Source: Elysia chlorotica (Eukaryota; Mollusca; Gastropoda; Plakobranchidae). From it: 64,000 bases of DNA. The notes beneath the pieces are model-generated. The model did no database searches. It was not told the DNA's origin and worked only from the letters and a program-made list of their open reading frames with translations. The stretch lies in contig RQTK01000203.1 of the NCBI GenBank assembly GCA_003991915.1, positions 416,302 through 480,301 on the forward strand. Direction: 5' to 3'. The translations under genes and the position numbers were made by a program. Positions 24,931-37,120 of the stretch are shown one piece after another. Each line of letters opens with the position of its first letter. The stretch's first letter is position 1.

Positions 24931-25220
24931 TAAGAAATTCTCAACTAAATCAATGCAAAATCATTGCAAAAACTTAACGCTAAAATAGTCATGGGTTGTT
25001 AACTACATGAAAATCACCACAAATACTGACGCAGTAAATTGGTTTCTACGGAAGAAGTTCTCGCGCGTCATTTATTGTTTTCTTGTATTTTCTTTTATTC
25101 CCAAGCTAGTCAAATTCATGCTGTTTCTTCAAACTCCGTTACCGTGAAACGTATACGTTTGATAGTACGGGGAAAACATAACTTACCTTTGTAAAGGATC
25201 AACTCGGCCGATTTGTGCTT
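24931..25220. other. AT-rich non-coding DNA
   Basis: No feature is seen apart from a small CpG-containing patch near 25060. Confidence 0.55.
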
Positions 25221-25235
25221 AAGGCTCGCACGTGC

Positions 25236-25381
25236 AGGCAGCCTATGGTCGGCGTATCAGGGCTGGCAGACTGGGGTCGGAGCGTCAGGTAGGCGTGAAG
25301 CGAGCGCTCACGATCCGCTCAGATCATTGCAACAACGCTCTCTGTGTCAACAAGAACAAGTCACGGCAGCCGCAGCGGAAG
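25236..25381 (+). other. Weak internal-exon candidate, or GC-rich non-coding block
   Basis: This is the most exon-like stretch in the window. It is GC-rich inside AT-rich DNA. The left edge TGCAG/GC can serve as an acceptor and the right edge CGGAAG/GTAAAC matches the donor consensus. One plus-strand frame is open from 25221 through the donor and reads basic and Cys-containing near its end (CNNALC, then K/R/Q-rich). A second frame is also open, with a different reading. There is no good polypyrimidine tract before the acceptor. I do not recognise either translation. It could equally be regulatory DNA. Confidence 0.15.
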
Positions 25382-25412
25382 GTAAACATGCTGCAAGTGA
25401 TCGCCGTGTAAA

Positions 25413-26041
25413 AATAGTCATGCTTATGCTAACAATCCATGATATTTCATGTTGGCGGCAGCCTGATGATAGGCGGATATTGAAAAAAAAAGTACAGTAT
25501 TGGTAGTGTCTGGTAGCATTGAGCTCCGTGTTACCTGTCTCAGTAATGACAGCACTTTTCATTTGAAAACGGATGCAAAGAGTTAGCATAACAATGTCAT
25601 CACGATACATACTTAAAAAGTAGCAACAATTATTGATGAGTAAAAACTAAATTATATATCGCTCCAGAAGATTGAAGCACCATGTTGCTATTTTTACCAT
25701 CCGCACCGTGTGAAAAGACTTCCAGATAGACTTGGGTCTTATTTACACTAGTTTCCTTTGCGATGTCGTCATCTCTTAATACTGCTCGTTATCTTTCTTA
25801 CAAAACTAGCATTACAACGGCCAATACTAAATTAAAAATGAAAGGACAATACATACAATATTTATTTAGATTCTAGCACGGACAGTGACGAGCTTTCTTG
25901 CACTAAGTGTATCTTTAAAAAAATTAAAATATGGTTAACACATTCTTTTTTTAAACATACAACGCAACAGAATTCCCAGCCCCCCTAGGAATAACAAAGA
26001 CCGAACAGTACAAACAATGTTCCACTGGGCAGGCAGGGCAC
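25413..26041. other. AT-rich non-coding DNA
   Basis: Nothing recognisable is seen except a short A run. The right end (26000-26041) turns GC-rich just before the tandem duplication. Confidence 0.55.
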
Positions 26042-26395
26042 CGTATCGCCCCATGCGTGGTGAGTGTCTCGGAGGTCTCTGGATAGCTTTTACATAAGGC
26101 GCTGCTGGATGATGGGATCAGAAAATAACCAACTCTTGATCTTCATCTCTGCCCTGCGTCTATATTCTAACGCCCGCCTGCGAGTTGGAGTGTCTGGGGA
26201 TGCAACAGGAATTCTGTTTGTGTGGATCTTGTCTAAGGCTGAGCAAACAGCGGGATTATGATCAACCAGTAGTGGAGAATGGAGAGTGAAAAGAAGAACT
26301 GTCACTTTCTTTGTTGTCGACATCCTCTGTCTAAAAGCATGGTGCAAAACTTACTTCGAATGAAGCTTATACTTTCTAATGATAACAAAAATACC

Positions 26396-26545
<150 letters not shown>

Positions 26546-27434
26546 ACTATTGCTACTATATAATGCATACTACCACGACTACCACAGCAACAAATACTTC
26601 GACATAATTATTTTGCTACATAATCTCGGGCAGGGTCTCCGAAAGCTCGCATTAATTTGAACCCAAGTGCAACTGGAGCAACGAATGCATCCAATAATTT
26701 GTTTAACGTCCCCTAAGAGGCAGCTGAAGTGCGCCGAGCCATGAGATGGTGCTACCTGTTGCCTGCCGTGTATCACTGAGGTGCCAAGTACCAGACGCCC
26801 CACCACAGACCCTTCCAGGTGCTCTTACTCCGGGGTGTTGATGGATAACGTAGATCGATCAGAGGGGCCAGAGGCAGCTGCTGCGGCAGTCGTCTAACGT
26901 CTTGGCACGCTGAATAGATGTACGTAAATCCTACAGGATTGATTCACTTTTTATCTTTACTTTCTCCTCACGTACACTCTAATTTAACGCAATATAATTT
27001 ACCTTCCAAACCTTGCGTTTGTTTTGTTTAACAAACAAAAAAACCCACAAGCTTTTTTCACAATTTTCATCATTCAGAAACGCAATAATCCAAAGAATAA
27101 TGTAAAATGGCATTTATTTGTTCGGGAGCTTCAGTGTAGTAAATTTGAACATACAGCCGCTTGTCGAATAAGTCTGGTGGCCATTGTTGAGACGGCTACT
27201 TTGATACGGCAAAATAAGAACTTACGTCGTCTTCTCTTTAAAAAAAGGACTTGTATATAGTCTATGTTTACACAACCGACATGATCAGAAAAGTGACCGA
27301 TTGTTCGCACTATCATTCCCCTTGTGTAACGGGAGGGTATTGCACTGTTTGCCTTGTGACAGCTCCGGTTCTGGCACAAAGAATTACTTGGGGCTGACGA
27401 TCTATAGATCTATAGACATACTTACCTTATCAGA

Positions 27435-27478
27435 GTTCCCATCACCTGCAGAATCTCTGGCAGGTAAAGTTTGGGAAC
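27435..27478. promoter_or_regulatory. Imperfect hairpin with paired E-box-like arms, copy 1
   Basis: Outer arms GTTCCC and GGGAAC and inner arms ACCTGC and GCAGGT are arranged symmetrically. CACCTG and CAGGTA are Snail/ZEB-type E-box words. The same 44 bp recurs unchanged at 28691-28734. Confidence 0.35.
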
Positions 27479-27491
27479 CAGAGACAGGCGA

Positions 27492-28746
27492 CGTATCGCC
27501 CCATGCGTGGTGAGTGTCTCGGGGGTCTCTGGATAGCTTTTACATAAGGCGCTGCTGTATGATGGGATCAGAAAATAACCAACTCTGATCTTCATCTCTG
27601 CCCTGGGTCTATAATCTAACGCCTGCCTGCGAGTTGGAGTGTCTAGAGACGCACAGGAATCCTGTCTTATATTAATCAGTAGTGGAGGGAGGGTGGAGAG
27701 TGGATAGAAGAACTTCCACGTTCTTTGTTGTCGACATCCTCTATGTAAAAGCATGGCGAAAACTTATTTAGAATGAAGCTTATATCTTTCTAATGATAAC
27801 AAAAATACCGTTGCTGCTGCTACTACCACGACTACCACAGCAACAAATACTTCGACATAATTATTTTGCTACATAATCTCGGGCAGGGTCTCCGAAAGCT
27901 CGCATTAATTTGAACCCAAGTGCAACTGGAGCAACGAATGCATCCAATAATTTGTTTAACGTCCCCTAAGAGGCAGCTGAAGTGCGCCGAGCCATGAGAT
28001 GGTGCTACCTGTTGCCTGCCGTGTATTACTGAGGTGCCAAGTACCAGACGCCCCACCACAGACCCTTCCAGGTGCTCTTACTCCGGGGTGTTGATGGATA
28101 ACGTAGATCGATCAGAGGGGCCAGAGGCAGCTGCTGCGGCAGTCGTCTAACGTCTTGGCACGATGAATTGATGTACGTAAATCCTACAGGATTGATTCAC
28201 TTTTTATCTTTACTTTCTCCTCACGTACACTCTAATTTAACGCAATATAATTTACCTTCCAAACCTTGCGTTTGTTTTGTTTAACAAACAAGAAAAACCC
28301 GCAAGCTATTTTCACGATGTTTATCATTGAAAGACGCAAGAAACCAAAGAATAATGTAAAATGGCATTTATCTGTTCGGGAGCTTCAGTGTAGTAAAATT
28401 GAACCTGCAATCGCCTGTCGAATAAGTCTGATGTCCATTTGTTGAGACTGGGTACTTTGATACTGCAAAATAAGAACTTACGTTGTCTTCTCTTTAAAAA
28501 AAGGACTTGTATATAGTCTATGTTTACACAACCGACATGATAAGAAAAGTGACCAATTGTTCGCACTATCATTCCCCTTGTGTAACGGGAGGGTATTGCG
28601 CTGTTTGCCTTGTGACAGCCCCGGTTCTGGCACAAAGAATTACTTGGGGCTGACGATCTATAGATCTATAGACATACTTACCTTATCAGAGTTCCCATCA
28701 CCTGCAGAATCTCTGGCAGGTAAAGTTTGGGAACCAGAGACAGGCG
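27492..28746. repeat. Tandem duplication unit, copy 2 (unexpanded)
   Basis: Matches copy 1, with offset about 1450 bp before the CTA site and about 1256 bp after it, the difference being the missing expansion and a second small deletion. A minus-strand 75-codon frame is identical in both copies (26579-26806 and 27832-28059), but this only reflects recent duplication. Confidence 0.95.
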
Positions 28747-28960
28747 GGCACATTCCTGAATAAACAAGGCTGGGATAAGTTTAAAACAAGGCGCCTCCCA
28801 GCTGATAACGAGAATGTTTATAAGCAATCCCTAGAGAGAGAGGCCGTCACAGATCCCTGATACATCCGTCTAGGATCTGAGTGATACAACCGGCCCTCTC
28901 TTGACTCCATGGTTCTCATGGTGTCTGTTCCAATTTATCTACCAACCTAAAACAAAGAGG
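28747..28960. promoter_or_regulatory. Candidate regulatory block
   Basis: GC-richer sequence after the duplication: AACAAGGCTGGGATAAG, AACAAGGCGCC, GCTGATAACG (GATA-like) and GTTTATAAGCAATCCC (homeobox-like). No frame. Confidence 0.25.
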
Positions 28961-29222
28961 CGTCTTTGTTGCTCTCTTATATAACTGGTAGTTCTCAATG
29001 GTTTGAATTTATACTCGAGGTGTACTGATAGTTTCAGACCTTGAAGGGTACCTCTGTTTTGAATTCCACGCACCCTGCTCTATATTGGTCATTATAAATA
29101 CGAATGTTGGTTACGCAATTCATTTTAAATTAACAGAGTATCCCCATTTAAGTCTTACCAGTGTTTCTATTACAAGTTGCTACACGCAGAAATCGTACAT
29201 ATGCTGCAAACCTACCGATCTG
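28961..29222. other. AT-rich non-coding DNA
   Basis: No feature is seen. Confidence 0.55.
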
Positions 29223-29315
29223 TCTGTTTATCTATCTATCTATCTATCTCTCTATTTATCTATCTATCTATCGATCGATCGATCGATCGATAGATCTTTC
29301 AATCTATCTATCTAC
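29223..29315. repeat. (TATC)n-(GATC)n-(GATA) compound repeat with a 30-bp perfect palindrome
   Basis: TATC units pass into five CGAT steps and back into TAGAT, making 29266-29295 a perfect 30-bp palindrome centred at 29280/29281. It arises where (TATC)n meets its own complement. Confidence 0.95.
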
Positions 29316-29429
29316 CCATCTATATACCTTCTGCCACTCTGAATATTTAGTAATGATTTCAAAAGTGCCAATCTGTTTGTATGATTTGTTTTCCATCCTT
29401 ACTCGCCATCCCCCTGCCCCAACCACCCC

Positions 29430-29715
29430 AATGTGATACGAGTAAGTATGACTGTGAGCGCCACCACGCGTGACTACTCACCACAAACTGTTCAACTAGC
29501 CAGGCCAGCGTCAAGCTCATGGGACCGCTGGCTATGGAGATTTATCAACGCCCAGTCGACAAGAATCCAGTCCCTCGGGGCCAATAAAGCCAGGAGATTG
29601 CCATCGACAGTTTCAGTAATTTATGCACAACAAGAGCCAAACTTTGATTCATTGATTCGATGGCGTTTCTTAAAATTAGAGGTAAAAAGGCTAAATCAGC
29701 CGAAAACGACAGTTA
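29430..29715. promoter_or_regulatory. Strong candidate conserved non-coding block
   Basis: Complex GC-richer DNA with CCAGGCCAGCGTCAAGC, GGAGATTTATCAACG, GGCCAATAAAGCC (HOX/CDX-like), GTAATTTATGC and TTGATTCATTGATTCG (TALE-like) words. A 95-codon plus-strand frame spans it (29433-29720), but its translation resembles no family. Confidence 0.35.
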
Positions 29716-30054
29716 GCTAAACAAGAAGTATTAACCCTTCTGATGGCAAACTAGTAAGCGTGTCAAAGTTGAAAGATATCACTATTGATATTGTGATCTT
29801 TAATAACATTTAGCTGTCATCATATATATGTAGCACCGTGTGATAGACAGCATAATTATGCAATTATAAAATGTATGCAGCTATAGTCCTTTCTAGTAAT
29901 GCACATTATTTATACATGTCTAACAACAATTTGGTGTGCTCGTAAAAGATACCATTTGATAGAAGAGAATAAGCAGTAATTATTACTCCGTCTAGGTCTA
30001 TTGAAAAGAAAGAGACTCATAATGTGCAGAATTTTCATTTTTACTTTATTCATT
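29716..30054. other. AT-rich non-coding DNA
   Basis: No feature is seen. Confidence 0.6.
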
Positions 30055-30350
30055 TGCCTCTTCTTCTCCTCCATCCCCTGGGCGCTAAAGAAACGTTATC
30101 CTGAACCATCGGCGGACAATGAGAATGCCGCCCGGGTACTGTTCCGACTGTTCCTAGTGGTCTTGTGAACCTGATATGCTATGATTAGCCATTGTTAGAG
30201 GATGCCCCAGGCTCCAGCTGCCTGTCAGAGAAAGGCCAGTCGTCAGAGATGGACGGTCTGGCTGGAAGTATTTCCGGACGGCAGCTGGACAGGCTAACAG
30301 CTCACACAGGCTCAATACCAGAGTTATGAGGAGTGCACTGGTCCAGGGAG
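30055..30350. promoter_or_regulatory. Candidate conserved non-coding block
   Basis: GC-rich and repeat-free: GGGCGCTAAAG, CCATCGGCGGACAATGAG (SOX-like), GATTAGCCATTGTTAG, CCAGGCTCCAGCTGCC and GGACGGCAGCTGGACAGG. Two CAGCTG E-boxes and facing ATTGTT/ACAATG words are visible. Confidence 0.35.
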
Positions 30351-30860
30351 AGTTTCATATAGTCGGAATGAAGAGAGGGTGTTTTAGAAAGTATGTGAGA
30401 ATGTTAGGGTTCATAAGATAAACAGGGATAAGGATGAGGGTAGGGGGCAGGGGTATAACAATTGTTAAAAATATAGAGATGAAAGACAGAGGTGGAAAAA
30501 AATGAAGAGATAAATAAGACCTGAAAAGGAGAAATGTTATCAAGGCAGGGGAAAATCGAACAAAAGGTTATTAAAACAAAAAAAAATTAAAAAACGAAGA
30601 AATTGAAGAGAGGATATAATAATATTAAACAGCAAAATAAAAAAGACAAAAAATAGAGGCTTGCATACACAGTATTGGAAACTATTACAAACATCGTAAA
30701 ACATCAGAAAACAAAGAGAACAAGCCAAAGATACAGACCATACAAAGCAAAATGAATAGTAGAGACGTGAGAGTTAACAGTTTGTCCCCAATAAAAACAA
30801 CATAGAAAGGAAATCTAGAACGGTAAATCATGCATGGATTTCACCTATAAAAACATGAAG
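30351..30860. other. A-rich non-coding DNA
   Basis: Strong A/G bias on the plus strand with short A runs. The 62-codon minus-strand frames are low-complexity shadows. Confidence 0.6.
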
Positions 30861-30980
30861 ACAAACCCACAGAGATCACGCTTCGTCGCGCTCCAGTGAA
30901 GCACGCCCTGCCTCAAGAGTTATTGGTAATTACACGACATGCGCTCAAGCCTCATTAAAATTGAATGATAATCTACTATA
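30861..30980. promoter_or_regulatory. Small candidate regulatory block
   Basis: Contains CGCGCTCCAGTGAAGCACG, AGTTATTGGTAATTACACG (homeobox-like TAATTA) and CCTCATTAAAATTGAATG. Flanked by A-rich DNA. Confidence 0.28.
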
Positions 30981-31417
30981 GGGTCACTAATTAGACATCA
31001 TAGAGTGGACGACGTGTGCAGATGGTTTGTTGTACACGGGACGGACAGAAGAGAGTGACAAAGGGAGTTAGTAAAAATGTACACGCACCTCCAGAAAATG
31101 TAGGAAAAAAGTACATAAATCGCAGTGTTCCAATCAATGCATGCACTATTCTGTTTCTTTTACGAGAAAGCACGGTACCCGAAGAACGAAACTCGACACA
31201 TAATCGCAAGTTAATCTTCACTAAAGCACGAAGAAAGCTCCTCTTTGGAATAGTTCCCACACTTCTCACCTTTTCTAAATTCGCTTCTTGAAGATAAAAG
31301 GTAAAGAACATGGAATACAAAAAAGATTAAAATAATGCAAAGGGAAAAAAACACCTGAATATGGTTTAAAAGTTAGGTAGGCAGTAAGACTCGACACAAA
31401 GATAGTTACATAACTTT
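30981..31417. other. Non-coding, overlapping weak frames
   Basis: Frames at 30991-31320 (-, 109 codons) and 31016-31291 (+, 91 codons) overlap almost completely and cannot both be real. Neither resembles a known domain, so I call no gene. Confidence 0.5.
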
Positions 31418-31615
<198 letters not shown>

Positions 31616-31734
31616 ATTAATGGATACATTATATATGTACATTGCTAAAATAGAATACATGTGCAGGCAAAAAGGCAGATGGAGAGATGGATAAATAATA
31701 TTGATACACTGACACGCCTACTGACAGACAGACA

Positions 31735-32075
31735 GACAGGAAAACGCAGAGGCTGTCCCTGCTATGGGAAAGCGGGAGGCCTGTCGTTGTCGGAGAGCGC
31801 GCGACCTGCTGGTCATTTTATAATGGTCATTACCGCAATGAATGTCCAGTGGTGAGTTCCCGCAGAGCACTGAAATAATTACACGATGGTCGGCCTGGAG
31901 TGACCCCTGATGGTTGGGAGTGGACACAGCGGCCGCTGACCGCCAAGATAGGCAAACGATGAACAGTTGGCGCTGCTCCGGCGCTAAAACTCACGCGGGC
32001 GCTTTCCCGTGCTGCCCTTTGTTGGAGAATCTTGAGGAAGTAAAATGAAGATTCAAGATCGGCGGTAGTGAAGAT
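31735..32075. promoter_or_regulatory. Strong candidate conserved non-coding block
   Basis: A sharp GC-rich island: GGCTGTCCCTGC, GGAGAGCGCGCGACC, CATTTTATAATGGTCATTACCGC split by homeobox-like TTAT/ATTA cores, GCGGCCGCTGACCGCC, GGCGCTGCTCCGGCGC and CCCTTTGTTGG (SOX/TCF-like). Short overlapping frames on both strands resemble nothing known. Confidence 0.42.
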
Positions 32076-32390
32076 GGACATGAATGAATTTTATTGAATA
32101 AGGGTGGCAACTAATTTGTATCACACTATCGATTGGCTACTTTATTGCCTTTCATTTTTAAACAGGAATTTGATGTGTGTATTTGCGCCAATAATATTGT
32201 TAAATACTTTGAAAAGCATGTGGGCCTAGACCATTATTGGGTTGCAAAGCCTCTAAATGAAAAACTATTAAAGTAAACAAAAAATTTAAAAAGTAATATT
32301 GCCGATATTTAAATCCTTGACCTTAAACTCCAATACAAAAATGGTAATGATTAAAACAGACGCCGGGAACTTTTTAACAACTGACAGCAA
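32076..32390. other. AT-rich non-coding DNA
   Basis: No feature is seen. Confidence 0.6.
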
Positions 32391-32680
32391 ACAGTGCTGT
32401 TTGCATGCTGGGACTTGTTATTTTAAAGGGAGACCTCACAGTTCATCTTCACATTGACATCAGTTCATCCTCCAATTCGCGCTAACTCTCCAGCGTTACT
32501 AAGCCCAGTCTCCGAGACTCTAGGCCGTCACTCTGCCTACAGCAGTCTCCGCTAAAATGATGATGAATATTTCATAGCCAAACAATGGCGCGGTGCGACG
32601 GAGCTTAGGAAACAAACTACAAAGCTCTGTTTCACGCTTGTATTGTGTTTGTGTGGCTTCATCAAGATGGTGGCTTGATG
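32391..32680. promoter_or_regulatory. Candidate conserved non-coding block
   Basis: Contains GCTGTTTGCATGC (octamer-like), a symmetrical ATGAATATTTCAT (POU dimer-like) near 32563, CAAACAATGGCGCGG (SOX-like), and C-rich CCAGTCTCCGAGACTC with an internal GAGTCTCGG/CCGAGACTC symmetry. Confidence 0.38.
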
Positions 32681-34668
32681 GAGAAGAGCTCTCACAAAAA
32701 CTAACACATGAGTCTTCGTGACAAAATGTGAATCAAGTTAGGTATTTGAATATACGAGGCAGATGCTTAAGGAAAACGCTCTGTGGTTCGTTGTAATTTG
32801 AATGGGCAAGAAAAGAGAGTCTACATTTACAAAGTATTGATTCTAATTGTAACACTCATCTATACCTAGTAATAATCCGGAATGAAAATTACTTTCTATG
32901 ATTGTCATGGATATAACCCTTGCGAAAGTACAGGAGAGAAAAAAACAAAAATACGTACATATGTACCCAAAATAAAATTATAGTATGCACACGTTCTTGT
33001 CAATCAGTCTGCTGTAATGAGACGGCGCCGGTACAAAATAATTATATAGGAGTCTTTGAAATTCATAAACGTGTTTTTGTGGGTTGATGTGGGGGAGGGA
33101 AAGAAAGAAAAACCACAAGAAAAAGCCTTCAGAACCTCTGATCGCTTGCCACACTTGATGACCTTAGAAAAGCGTTCACCGTGTACTTTGTCTCTTGCCC
33201 TCCACAACAAAAGTGCAATCGATTTAATTAACTTGCCTAACATTATCAATTATTTTCGCAAAGCCTTTGCTATTTGTTATTGCAACGGAAATAATGATCA
33301 ATTTTGTACTGAAAAAAAAAAAAAAAACAAAAAAAGAAAAACAGCAACTAAAGAACTCGACAATCTGCCCCTTTATTCGCTTCTTCTGCTCTGTCTCCCT
33401 CTTTTCCCCCCAAGCCAATTGATCTATGTGCGGATACTGTTATCTGTTGCTGATCTAGTTATTTTGAAGCATGCACATTAAGTCTGTAACAACTTATAAG
33501 CCTCTTTTGGCTTACAAAGGAACAGAGCAGAGAAATCTATCATACCTAGGTTTAACTCTGTAAGCATGTTAAACAAGTGATATCATTGTAAGCATGTTAA
33601 ACAAGTGATATTCGTATCATTGACTAGAAATAGGTTTTGGAAAGAAAAAACAACAAACAACTAAACAAAACAATGAAGGAAATACAAAAAATCAATTTTT
33701 CAAAATGACCAGCTACATATATGCGATTCTCATTATTTTTTTTAAATTTAAAATCATCCAATACCTTGATTGTTCTTACCTGTGTACCTAAACCAAACTT
33801 GCTCGGCTTTTATTTTCCCTGCTGCGAAATAAAGTAAATATCGTGATGCGAGACCCTAGTTATCTGTAGTAACCCTACCGGCTCCCATCACTCACAGGAA
33901 ACTTGGTATTACTAGTGTGGTTGAGTTTTCGTAGACGAGCAGTAAGTTGTATTGCCTTGCCTATAATTATTGATTGACGGAAAACTGGATCGTAAAAGAA
34001 AACATTCTTTTAAGCGGTACCGGTAGAGCGAGCTTTCGAGGCCTAAAACCGATCGATGGTTGAGATCCCGCAGGGAGAGTTTCCTCTTTCCATTCATCTT
34101 CAATGAAGAAACATCAAAAGCAAGAATCAGGTTCATAGGAAAAACCACCTCGCCGAGATCGATAGGAGGAAATATATTGACTTAGAGATTTCAAAGGTAA
34201 ACATGGCCGGCGATATGCCGTCGAGGAACTATCTGCAAACAGTTTTTGAATAGTTATGAAAAAAACCCCACACCAAACAACACACGATAAATGAAAAAGA
34301 AACATGGATAAAAAATCAGACACCTTCAAACATACGGCTAGTTAAAGATTTAAATGAAAACTATTAACCAATACATTATAAATTATAATATGAAAGTAAA
34401 AAGGGATAACAGAGGGAAGTTGGATAAATTAGGCTTCTCAAAAAGAAGAAAAAGAAGAAAAAGAAGAAAAATAAATTTTACTAGCACTGAGGCAAATCGA
34501 AAGGTAACAATTCCTTACAAGTCTAGTTCCCTAGTTACTATATTTATTGTATCAGTTTTCATCCGGCGTCCTATATTACATTGCCTTTTATAATGCATAC
34601 CCGAAAATAAAGGTACGCAAATGTTGCCTACCAGTTAGTGTAGAAAATCCTATTCTCACGCGAAAGAG
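32681..34668. other. AT-rich non-coding DNA
   Basis: An A-rich run lies at 33309-33345. The 141-codon plus-strand frame at 33056-33481 passes through it and overlaps minus-strand frames, and I see no domain. Minor GC patches lie at 33840-33900 and 34000-34080. Confidence 0.5.
33559..33614. repeat. Direct tandem duplication, 2 x 28 bp
   Basis: Two adjacent units start TGTAAGCATGTTAAACAAG and continue TGATAT(CA/TC)T-like. Confidence 0.95.
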
Positions 34669-34725
34669 AAAGAGAGAGAGAGGGAGAGAGGGAGGGGGAA
34701 GGACAGAGAGATAGGCAGAGGTAGG
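34664..34725. repeat. Imperfect (GA)n purine tract
   Basis: AAAGAG and GGGAGAG words form a continuous purine run of about 50 bp. Confidence 0.93.
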
Positions 34726-34929
34726 GACAGGAACAGATATTTCCCATTTAATACAATTAGTAGTGCAAACTAAAACCATAAATACCAACTATAGCAGAGA
34801 AATTCCAAAAGATTTAAGATTATAGTACCGTAGATGTATAATGGAGTCCCTCCCCCACCCTACACCACCAATTTAAAAAATAACAACTGTTTAACACCTT
34901 TCAATTGGTGTTTTACAACATGATAATCT

Positions 34930-35230
34930 GTAAACACCAAACTCTCTGTCTACATGTTAATCTGAAAGGACGTGTGAAACATGTTTGGCCACTCTCAGCA
35001 CTCCACTCAAGCTTGTACATGGCTAGCTGCTCTACACTGTGAGCGCAGCGCGTATAAGTACGTCTCACATAGATACAGGCCCTCCAAGTTCCAAGTCTAC
35101 CGTCCCAGGTTGTTTCCGCTGACCCGTGCTGCCGCAAACTATGTTCTTTATAAATGGCTCCGCACTCCTGAGGCTTATCTAGTCTCACCGAATGGTTTCC
35201 ACCTCCCTACAGGAGACGGAGCGTAGCTGC
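34930..35230. promoter_or_regulatory. Candidate regulatory block, TATA-like words
   Basis: GC-richer complex DNA. GCGCGTATAAGTACG near 35050 and CTTTATAAATGG near 35148 look TATA-like, each followed within 30-40 bp by pyrimidine-CA words. Mutually exclusive frames occur on both strands (34913-35188 and 34981-35226). A core promoter is possible but unsupported by any downstream gene. Confidence 0.28.
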
Positions 35231-35399
35231 ATGAAATTGCAATTGTTCAGATCATTGAAGAAAACAACTTTTGTCATATCATGTTGGGCGTGGGGAAAAT
35301 CGCGGCACCGAGAAAACTGGGATCAAGGTTTTAGTTAATGTTATAAACTACTTACCACGGCAATCTGGATAGACTACGATGATATAAAAAAAAAACTCC

Positions 35400-35640
35400 T
35401 GTGTGGATGAGCGCTCCATCACTGCAAAGTTCTAAGCTTGAAATCAGTGCGGAGCGTGGACTGACCGGCACCTGTCTGATAGGTGAGAGTGTTTCCACCT
35501 GGAGTTTATCTACTCTCAGACGGTCAAGGAAAACAGGAAACAGGCGCTCGCCTAGCTTGTTTCACCAGATGAAACCTGAGCATTTTCTTGATGGTTTAAC
35601 ATCCCGCTACAAGACCAGAAGCCTGAGAGGGCTTTAAACA
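35400..35640. promoter_or_regulatory. Candidate conserved non-coding block
   Basis: Two CACCTG E-box words lie about 34 bp apart (GGCACCTGTC and TCCACCTGG) with an inverted AGGTG between them. A GGCGCTCGCCTAGC island and TTTCACCAGATGAAAC symmetry (TTTCA...TGAAA) follow. Confidence 0.33.
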
Positions 35641-36880
35641 CTGATATAACTTATGAAATAACAACCTGCTGATTATCAAGCCAAGACAGGAAAGCTCGCA
35701 TTAATAAGTTGGTTTCCGCCTCACCACCCCACCTTAAAAAATCACCAGTATTGAACCTCTGCTACTGATTGTTGATTAGTTATGTATTCCTTTTTTAAGT
35801 TGCTTGTACCCTACTACACTTAATAATCGTTTTTTAAATAGATATCTAAAAATAGACAGATATTGCGTTGATAGTACAAAGAAATAGTTTACGTAAGCAT
35901 TTTGCAATATTTATGCTATTTCTAGTACAACCTTCGCGTGTGCGTAACTATGATTGTGCAGTGTTGAACCTCACTACCTTGACATCCGGTGAAGTTTAGG
36001 TGCCCATAACGACGCCAACATCCGGATCCTGCCAAGGGAAGGAAGCTAGGACAGTAAAACTTCCGACATTTCGCGACGTAATAAAATGCACTTAATTTCA
36101 CACGCTTTGTGCGCATCAATGATAGAATTTCTCAGGTTTGACGTTTGTCGGATATCACTGAGGAGATTCACACGAATGATTTGTGTTCATCACCATGAGC
36201 GATGGAATATTGAACTTTATTAGATAACTTGCAAGATTCAGCATTAATAAACCTATTCACATAGATTGTTATGTATTGTGAATAATTGTGTCCCTTTCAG
36301 TTTTTGAGTTCCGCTAGTAGGGTGGTTTGTGATAAGTTTTAAACCAGATTTTTATGGCAGGCAACATTAAAAAAACAAATAATGTAGACATGGAATTTAA
36401 CCCTCTTTATTTGTGGTGATCAGTGGTTAAACAAATCTTACTGTTTTGGGTATATACAGAAATAGATATTTGCCCCAGTGCATGTAAAAACACATCTCAT
36501 TATATTCCGAGTACAGCTGCAGCCCTAGTATTGTGTTCCTGGTGCCGTACATGTGCCACATGAAAGACTCAATTCTGTCTCCAGGGCATGTGTTTGGTAC
36601 ACAGAGCAACGCTTTGGTATGGTATAAACACAATCAATGCAACAAGATGCGAAGCAGATAACGTAGAACTCTGCCTGAGTACGGTAGATTTTGCACTAGT
36701 TTGCTCCAGCATTGATTGATGCGGATCTAGAACCTTTTTGGGACAGTCAGTCTTCAAAGAACTGAACAGAAACGCGAATTCATTTCATGTAGCTGAGTTT
36801 TAAAGAAAAGCATTTGAATCAACATTTAACATAATTATGTTCACCTACATTCATTCTATCCTCAATTGAGTTAATTAAGC
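35641..36880. other. AT-rich non-coding DNA with two small GC patches
   Basis: Patches at 35930-36060 (ACATCCGG occurs twice) and 36510-36620 are more complex. I recognise no frame or repeat. Confidence 0.5.
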
Positions 36881-36884
36881 GTCC

Positions 36885-37120
36885 CAGGCTGTTAACTTGG
36901 CGCCACTCAGAATTGACCAGAACTCTGCGATTCTGGCACTTGACATTATGGTAGCCAGGAGCTGCCGGTCTGACCAGATTGGGGGAGGATCAGATGACCT
37001 GTATATTTTTGCAAGGGCCTGGGAGAGTCAACTCACGTGTTCTCAGTTTGAAGTACATAAAACTAATGCACATGCTTCACCGTTTGAACGTCAAATCAAA
37101 TATAATTACAGCCATCCGTA
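36885..37120. promoter_or_regulatory. Candidate regulatory block (weak)
   Basis: Contains GGCGCCACTCAG, GGTAGCCAGGAGC and GACCAGATTGGGG. Two overlapping plus-strand frames have no resemblance to known proteins. Confidence 0.22.

Noticed and set aside
35045-35160. TATA-type core promoter
   Set aside because: Two TATA-like words exist, but no recognisable gene or exon follows on either strand.
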